Source of the DNA: an uncultured Collinsella sp. | GTDB taxonomy: Bacteria > Actinomycetota > Coriobacteriia > Coriobacteriales > Coriobacteriaceae | Assembly (NCBI GenBank): GCA_938023705.1 | Contig: CALJDJ010000076.1 | Coordinates: forward strand, 1-9,026 | Direction of reading: 5' to 3' | DNA length: 9,026 bases | In this document: in pieces, positions 6,085-9,026 of the stretch | Numbering within the stretch: position 1 is the first letter of the stretch | Layout: every line of letters starts with the position of its first letter | Program-made: the position numbers and the translations under genes | The notes under the pieces: model-generated | The model's input: only the letters and a program-made list of their open reading frames with translations | Databases searched by the model: none | Told to the model about the DNA's origin: nothing

Positions 6085-6122
6085 GGGTATAGCTGAGCAT
6101 TATCGATGCTGGGCAAACCCTT
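6083..6122. terminator. Nested hairpin after the LytTR/DUF3021 operon
   Basis: AAGGGT (6083-6088, overlapping the stop codon) pairs with ACCCTT (6117-6122), and inside it AGCAT (6096-6100) pairs with ATGCT (6106-6110). It lies between the end of the DUF3021 gene and the end of a possible minus-strand gene (6139), where a bidirectional terminator would be expected. There is no clear T tract. Confidence 0.35.
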
Positions 6123-6138
6123 ACTCCCGATCCTCGGA

Positions 6139-6395
6139 TTACCGCCCAGCGCGAGGACCTGATGCCAAGGCCGGCGCAGGGCGATGCTCGGCCCCGTTCG
6201 CTACCCCAAGCGCTTCCTGCGCGGTCACGCCCTTGTAGCCCCCGTTCGCGCGCATAAGCGGGTTCATGTGCAGGGGAATGTCGATCCAGGTGCCGCTTGC
6301 TCGGTCAGCCTGATCGGATTGGAGGAAGACGACCTCGTGTTCAGCATAGGCGATGGCGAAACTTCCTACGTATTGCGGTCTACCCAAGCCATCAT
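6139..6395 (-). pseudogene. Unrecognised minus-strand frame, possibly frameshifted
   Basis: A GGAGG ribosome site 5 bp before ATG-ATG (6395) starts a frame reading MMAWVDRNT, then a stop. One frame over, the sequence stays open to a TAA at 6139 and has good codon bias: GSFAIAYAEHEVVFLQSDQ, then GTWIDIPLHMNPLMRANGG and KGVTAQEALGVANGAEH. One extra base near 6366-6370 would join the two into a protein of about 85 residues. The good start signal, the codon use and the hairpin beyond its end argue for a former gene. Against it, the plus strand is also open over 6184-6432, and I recognise no family. No function is proposed. Confidence 0.35.
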
Positions 6396-6400
6396 TCGGT

Positions 6401-6451
6401 CCTCCTCGGTTTCGAAACTCGAATTTTTTTAAAGTTTCGAAACCGGGGAGG
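6401..6451. repeat. 51-bp inverted repeat with two 10-bp palindromes
   Basis: Arms of 19 bp (6401-6419 and 6433-6451) match at 18 positions around a 13-nt AT-rich centre containing seven Ts. Each arm contains the perfect palindrome GTTTCGAAAC (6409-6418 and 6434-6443), and the outer end of each arm carries a GGAGG-type ribosome site facing outward. The T run lies in the loop and not after the stem, so it does not look like a terminator. Two identical palindromes 25 bp apart suggest a repressor operator; a mobile-element footprint is the alternative. Confidence 0.65.
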
Positions 6452-6527
6452 CAATATGCACAGGGATGCATCGAGGAGCAATTCCCAGTCGCGCCATGTC
6501 AGCAGCGATGCCGGGCGCATTCACGCG

Positions 6528-6536
6528 TGCTACAAT
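6528..6536 (+). promoter_or_regulatory. Extended -10 promoter of yjdF
   Basis: TGCTACAAT gives an extended -10 (TGn plus TACAAT). No good -35 lies 17-18 bp upstream, which extended -10 promoters tolerate. The predicted start near 6543 places the whole folded leader and yjdF in one transcript. Confidence 0.5.
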
Positions 6537-6545
6537 GCGGGCATC

Positions 6546-6655
6546 AGAGATGAAAACACAGTCCCCGTCGGGTAGTCGTGGGCGTGCGGGAGTCCGCATC
6601 AGTAACCTGCCTCCTTGGTTGTCCCTTCTCTGCATGGTCATCTACATAAAGGAGG
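6546..6655 (+). promoter_or_regulatory. Candidate yjdF-class riboswitch leader with anti-Shine-Dalgarno switch
   Basis: The leader of yjdF is about 120 nt and strongly foldable. AGAGA (6546-6550) can pair with TCTCT (6627-6631) as a closing stem. TGCGG and CCGCA (6585-6589, 6594-6598) form a hairpin with a GAGT loop, and GGGCG (6580-6584) can pair with TGCCT (6608-6612). CCTCCTT (6610-6616) is the exact complement of the yjdF ribosome site AAGGAGG (6649-6655), and it overlaps the preceding pairing, so the two folds exclude each other. That is the layout of a translational ON switch. yjdF motif RNAs, found almost only before yjdF genes, bind azaaromatic compounds (Breaker laboratory). I infer the class from the gene and the fold; I cannot check the consensus from memory. 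Confidence 0.55.
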
Positions 6656-6663
6656 AACCAACC

Positions 6664-7083
6664 ATGCAGATCAGCGTGTCATCCACCCTGACCGTATATC
6701 ATGACGGCCAATTCTGGGTCGGGCTGGCGGAGCATGTCGAGGACGGCAGATACGGCGTCGTCCGCATCGTCTTCGGTGCAGAACCGTCCAATGAGGAAAT
6801 CCTGCAATTCGTTACAAGCAAATGGGCGAAGCTCTCGTTCTTCGGTGACGAGGCCACGGAAACAAGCAAGCCCGCGAAGAATCCCAAGCGACGCGCTCGC
6901 GAGGCAGCGAAAGCCCTTAAGCGGCCCGCGGTGAGCACCAAGGCACAACAGGCGCTCGCAGCACAGCGGGAAGCGATGAAGCGGGAATCGGCCCGCGCAA
7001 GAAGCCAGTGTCGCGCGGATGAGGCGGAGGCGCGTTTCGAGCAGCGAAAGCTGAAGCGCAAGCAGAAGCATCGTGGGCATTGA
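6664..7083 (+). CDS. yjdF: YjdF family protein (DUF2992)
   Basis: The 139-residue protein matches YjdF in length and layout. The N-terminal part LTVYHDGQFWVGLAEHVEDGRYGVVRIVFGAEPSNEEILQFV is the conserved globular half. NPKRRAREAAKAL and STKAQQALAAQREAMKRESA introduce a long basic helix with heptad-like charge, and the protein ends in KQKHRGH, the characteristic KHxGH tail. The biochemical role of YjdF is unknown. In Bacillus-type genomes the gene is controlled by the yjdF riboswitch and lies near regulators linked to toxic phenolic or polycyclic compounds, so a detoxification role is suspected. The start at 6664 has AAGGAGG 8 bp upstream; an in-frame ATG at 6466 is not credible, since it precedes the promoter. 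It is transcribed alone. Confidence 0.9.
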   Translation: MQISVSSTLTVYHDGQFWVGLAEHVEDGRYGVVRIVFGAEPSNEEILQFVTSKWAKLSFFGDEATETSKPAKNPKRRAREAAKALKRPAVSTKAQQALAAQREAMKRESARARSQCRADEAEARFEQRKLKRKQKHRGH

Positions 7084-7243
7084 TCGCCATGTGCAGCAAG
7101 GCAGACCATATACAGCAGTGGGGCCAGTTCCACTTGAAGCCGACGCCGCGTAGACGCTGATGGTGACGGCTATGCACGGGCACGGGCGCGCCGCCGCACT
7201 TCACAGCTTGTTTCTCAAGTATTTGGGACGCACACGCGGCGTT

Positions 7244-7267
7244 CAAAAATGCGGAGCGACTCCACAT
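7244..7267 (-). terminator. Intrinsic terminator of the ToxN-like gene
   Basis: On the minus strand ATGTGGAG (7267-7260) pairs fully, with one G-T wobble, with CTCCGCAT (7256-7249) around a TCG loop, and a run of five Ts follows at once. It lies 25 bp past the stop of the toxin gene. The 7084-7243 interval beside it holds nothing I can name. Confidence 0.75.
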
Positions 7268-7291
7268 GGCTCGAGACTGAGCCGAGGCGCC

Positions 7292-7741
7292 CTACTTCTC
7301 GCCCTCCAGCAGGCCCACGATGCGGTCGATGTCGACGGCGAAGCGGGGCCTTCCCTCGCGCTCGTAGCGGTCGAGGTACGCCTGACACTCGGAGACAATG
7401 CGCTTGATGTTGCCGTCGATGATGCGCTGGAGCGTCTCGTAGTAGGCCGAGCCCTCGGTCCTGAAGCGGCGCTGGTAGGACTTGGTTATGGGGAACATCT
7501 TGATGTAGTGGATGCCGTGGCGGCAGCCGGGGCGCGTCGTGGGGCGGGGTGGCAACGCAAAGTACTGGTCTTTGGGCACGTTGGGGGCGATGTTGGAATG
7601 CAGCGGCACGGCGAAGTCCCTGCGCTTCCCGCGGAAACGCAGCCTCACCACCACGATGCAGGGGAGATTGTGCTTAAGCATGAGCTCGCGGTCGCCCTCG
7701 ACGAGGTCAAAGAAGTCCTGGGAGATGGATACGACCTTCAC
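7292..7741 (-). CDS. ToxN/AbiQ-family endoribonuclease toxin of a type III toxin-antitoxin system
   Basis: From a GTG at 7741 (AAGAGG 8 bp upstream) the protein has 149 residues, close to ToxN, TenpN and AbiQ (about 150-180). The order of elements matches the family: an N-terminal strand and helix, KVVSISQDFFDLV (compare FYTISSKYIKYL in ToxN); a core hairpin, CIVVVRLRFRGKRRDFAVPLHSN (compare FIGIVLEIQGHKYLAPLTSP); GIHYIKMFPI (compare GLINLKFMIPI); and a C-terminal helix pair, YYETLQRIIDGNIKRIVSECQAYLDRY. These toxins cut RNA and are blocked by an RNA made from a repeat array just upstream; many act in phage defence. The frame is open to 7834 but has no start signal there and the extra residues lie in the structured leader. 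An intrinsic terminator follows. The family call rests on pattern matching by eye. Confidence 0.72.
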   Translation of the reverse strand: MKVVSISQDFFDLVEGDRELMLKHNLPCIVVVRLRFRGKRRDFAVPLHSNIAPNVPKDQYFALPPRPTTRPGCRHGIHYIKMFPITKSYQRRFRTEGSAYYETLQRIIDGNIKRIVSECQAYLDRYEREGRPRFAVDIDRIVGLLEGEK

Positions 7742-7882
7742 CGGTTGCGCCTCTTCATACGAAGTGGGGCCCGCATCGCTGCAGGCCCCTACAGGTGGGC
7801 GATATTCTACGCCTTGCGGCACCCCGTCGCCCACGGAGGTTAAACGTACACGTAAGCCGTACTCTGAAAGCCGCGGCTTCCG
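7742..7882 (-). ncRNA. Structured leader of the toxin gene, candidate antitoxin RNA
   Basis: Between the predicted start near 7882 and the toxin GTG lie about 140 nt, the place where type III systems encode their antitoxin RNA. On the minus strand it contains GTGGGCGA/TCGCCCAC (7834-7827 with 7802-7795), a perfect 8-bp stem enclosing GTGCC-GCAA-GGCGT with a GNRA loop. Next comes a hairpin of 10 pairs, GGGGCCTGCA with TGCGGGCCCC around a GCGA GNRA loop (7789-7766), then CTTC-GTAT-GAAG partly covering the toxin ribosome site. No tandem repeats of 30-50 nt are visible, unlike ToxI, TenpI and CptI. It may be a one-unit antitoxin, a diverged class, or only a structured leader. Confidence 0.4.
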
Positions 7883-7888
7883 GCAAGT

Positions 7889-7916
7889 AGTTTATACCAC
7901 GAAAGGTCGCTTTCAA
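7889..7916 (-). promoter_or_regulatory. Promoter for the toxin leader and gene
   Basis: On the minus strand TTGAAA (7916-7911) and TAAACT (7894-7889) are 16 bp apart. TATAAA, two bases earlier, is a better hexamer but gives only 14 bp. Transcription would begin near 7882. A perfect 12-bp palindrome AAGCCGCGGCTT (7868-7879) starts just inside the transcript. Confidence 0.45.
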
Positions 7917-8262
7917 TGCGCATAGCTCGCAAAATAACACTCGCTGGGCCGTCACCCCTGGCAGTTGCCCTCCAATCTTCATTGGAGTCAGCAGGTCAAT
8001 TCATATAGTTATGGGGGGTATCCTAAAGGAAATCAAATTTATACCCCCATAACTAAGGAATTTTCTATTCCCACTCAATGACTAGGGCCCTGGTGTAATT
8101 GGCTGGATCACCGTTCCGGGAACCGGTATCGACCTACCTGTCCGCCGAGCTCTTTCTTCAGCTCCAGCCTAGTATCTGATTCGCGCCGTTATAAGCGAAA
8201 ACCGAAGAGATGCGTCTTAGCCAAGAAAAGAAGGTTAGCCTCATCTTACTGCATGATTCGTG
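7917..8262. other. Intergenic stretch with several hairpins and no gene
   Basis: About 345 bp separate the toxin promoter from the methyltransferase promoter; I see no coding sequence. It holds a perfect hairpin CTCCAAT-CTTC-ATTGGAG (7970-7987), the long inverted repeat at 8007-8054, and a stretch at 8085-8115 resembling the 5' half of a tRNA but without a T arm. The middle is clearly richer in A and T than its surroundings. Confidence 0.5.
8007..8054. repeat. Long inverted repeat in an AT-rich island
   Basis: AGTTATGGGGGGTAT (8007-8021) and ATACCCCCATAACT (8041-8054) pair along their whole length except for one extra G, around a 19-nt loop that itself contains TCCTAAAGGA. No gene ends nearby and no T tract follows, so a terminator is unlikely. 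A recombination or insertion footprint, or a regulator site, are open possibilities. Confidence 0.6.
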
Positions 8263-8286
8263 TGTTATAGTTAGATGGCTCTAACT
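8263..8286 (+). promoter_or_regulatory. Extended -10 promoter overlapped by a perfect dyad before the methyltransferase genes
   Basis: TGTTATAGT (8263-8271) is an extended -10. The perfect inverted repeat AGTTAGA-TGGC-TCTAACT (8269-8286) covers its end and the expected transcription start near 8278. A protein bound there would block the promoter, so this is a likely repressor operator for the two methyltransferase genes. The regulator is not identifiable from the window. Confidence 0.55.
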
Positions 8287-8303
8287 GTTTGGGGGCGATG
8301 GCC

Positions 8304-8933
8304 ATGCACGAACGCAAGGACTTCTGGGACAGGAATGCTGGTCGGTACGACCGTTTCATGCGAAACGACCGGGCGGCGTATGAGAAGATGTATGGGCTGA
8401 TCCGGCCGGTGGTGAAAGCAAAGACCGTGCTGGAGGTTGCCACCGGCACGGGGCTCATCGCAAAGAGCGTCGTGGATGCGGCGGCGCGCATCGAGGCTAC
8501 GGACGCCTCTGCAAAGATGATCCTTGAAGCAAAGCGGGACAATCAATCCGCAAAGCTGCACTTTTCCGTACAAGATATGTTCCGCCTGCCCTATGCACAG
8601 AAGTCCTTCGAAGTGGTGATCGTGTCCAACGCACTTCACATAGTGCCGCATCCGGAAAAGGCCCTGCAAGAAATCAGGCGGGTGCTGAAGGACGACGGCG
8701 TGCTCATCGCGCCAACCTTCACCCACGCGGGGAACTCGGTTTCCGGCAAGGCAAAAGCCTTTTTCATGAGTATGGCGGGATTCCCCCTCCACAGCGGGTG
8801 GACAAGCGAGGAATACCTGCGTTTCCTGCGTCAAAACGGCTGGGCGGTGCGGAAAAGCGCGGTGCTGAAGGCCTCGTTCCCGTTGACCTATGCGGAATGC
8901 ACGAAATCGGAGGGGCCAGATGTCGTTCTTTGA
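8304..8933 (+). CDS. Class I SAM-dependent methyltransferase
   Basis: The 209-residue protein has the seven-stranded methyltransferase fold signatures. Motif I is TVLEVATGTGLIA (residues 41-53, the AdoMet-binding GxGxG-like loop with Thr). The acidic residue after strand 2 is in IEATDASAKMI (Asp67), and FSVQDMFRLPYAQKSFEVVIVSNALHIV (87-114) holds motifs II and III. EIRRVLKDDGVLIAPTF follows, as in UbiE/Methyltransf_11-type enzymes. The substrate is unknown; small-molecule methylation is typical for the group. I chose ATG 8304 because GGGGG lies 8 bp upstream; ATG 8298 and an upstream TTG are alternatives. The end overlaps the next gene by 14 bp, indicating an operon with coupled translation. 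The dyad at 8269-8286 is the probable control point. Confidence 0.88.
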   Translation: MHERKDFWDRNAGRYDRFMRNDRAAYEKMYGLIRPVVKAKTVLEVATGTGLIAKSVVDAAARIEATDASAKMILEAKRDNQSAKLHFSVQDMFRLPYAQKSFEVVIVSNALHIVPHPEKALQEIRRVLKDDGVLIAPTFTHAGNSVSGKAKAFFMSMAGFPLHSGWTSEEYLRFLRQNGWAVRKSAVLKASFPLTYAECTKSEGPDVVL

Positions 8934-9026
8934 AAACACCCGCAAGCCCGTGGGCCTCGGCGGAAAACTTATGGTTGCCATGATGAACCTGGGCCACAGC
9001 CCTGTGGCGCGGTGGGGACTTCGATT
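8920..9026 (+). CDS. Second class I SAM-dependent methyltransferase, N-terminal part
   Basis: The ATG at 8920, preceded by GGAGGGG, opens a frame that overlaps the end of the first methyltransferase by 14 bp and runs off the window after 35 residues. MSFFENTRKPVGLGGKLMVAMMNLGHSPVARWGLR matches the N-terminal helices that precede the AdoMet-binding motif in a common class I methyltransferase group (the MM.GH...A.WGL pattern). The AdoMet-binding motif itself would lie just beyond base 9026. With its neighbour it forms a tandem pair, an arrangement often seen next to TetR regulators in gut bacteria. The methyltransferase call depends on this N-terminal pattern only. Confidence 0.7.
   Translation, partial: MSFFENTRKPVGLGGKLMVAMMNLGHSPVARWGLR

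Noticed and set aside
6184..6432. Plus-strand frame of 82 codons
   Set aside because: No ribosome site and no recognisable product; the minus strand over the same bases has a better start signal.
6456..6575. 39-codon plus-strand frame behind GGGGAGG
   Set aside because: It would end inside the yjdF leader, resembles no protein, and the yjdF promoter lies within it; its ribosome site may be just the arm of the inverted repeat.
6429..6641. Minus-strand frame opposite the yjdF leader
   Set aside because: It runs through the promoter, riboswitch candidate and inverted repeat, has no ribosome site, and belongs to no family I know.
6917..7267. Minus-strand frame opposite the 3' half of yjdF
   Set aside because: It starts within the intrinsic terminator of the toxin gene and is mostly the complement of the conserved YjdF tail.
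7742..7834. N-terminal extension of the toxin frame to 7834
   Set aside because: The extra codons fall in the structured leader, there is no ribosome site before the GTG at 7834, and the family similarity begins at the GTG at 7741.
7868..7879. Perfect 12-bp palindrome AAGCCGCGGCTT
   Set aside because: Noted as part of the toxin leader, but a GC-rich 12-mer palindrome alone is not enough to claim an operator.
8085..8135. A tRNA-like string (GGTGTAATTGGC with a possible acceptor start)
   Set aside because: It resembles a D arm, but there is no normal 7-nt anticodon loop and no T arm (GGTTCRANNCC) at the right distance, so it is at best a fragment or chance.

Overview
The window looks like an accessory stretch of a high-GC, short-intergenic bacterial chromosome, probably a gut Actinomycetota of class Coriobacteriia (Eggerthella/Slackia/Adlercreutzia type). 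This is inferred from the gene mix: a LytTR regulator with a DUF3021 membrane partner, a carboxymuconolactone decarboxylase-cupin fusion beside a MerR regulator, a YjdF protein, and coding GC near 60%. No rRNA, intact tRNA, CRISPR array or complete insertion sequence is visible.

Left part (1-4500): the C-terminus of a SIR2-family protein converges on a decarboxylase/cupin gene carrying a one-base frameshift. That gene diverges from a MerR-family regulator, and the space between them holds a typical MerR promoter with a 19-bp spacer and a perfect dyad. A Rossmann-fold NAD(P)-binding reductase then diverges from an HxlR-family regulator. Next come a trace of an alcohol dehydrogenase start, a TetR-family regulator behind a two-helix membrane protein, a 22-bp palindrome, and a very short membrane protein whose start seems lost to a frameshift. 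MerR Cys52 and HxlR Cys12 sit where related regulators sense electrophiles, so two separate regulator/oxidoreductase pairs probably answer quinone- or aldehyde-like stress.

Middle (4500-6460): about 640 bp hold only decayed frames. They are followed by a two-gene operon (LytTR DNA-binding protein and DUF3021 membrane protein, overlapping by 8 bp) preceded by two near-identical 11-bp direct repeats 21 bp apart, the usual layout of LytTR sites. Downstream lie a hairpin, an unrecognised minus-strand frame that may also be frameshifted, and a 51-bp inverted repeat.

Right part (6500-9026): yjdF follows an extended -10 promoter and a folded leader that is a candidate yjdF-class (azaaromatic-sensing) riboswitch with an anti-Shine-Dalgarno element. 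On the minus strand lies a ToxN/AbiQ-type endoribonuclease gene with a good intrinsic terminator. Its roughly 140-nt leader is highly structured but lacks the tandem repeats of known type III antitoxin RNAs, and it is the best candidate for something undescribed. An AT-rich island with a long hairpin separates it from two overlapping class I SAM-dependent methyltransferase genes behind a dyad-covered promoter; the second runs off the window.
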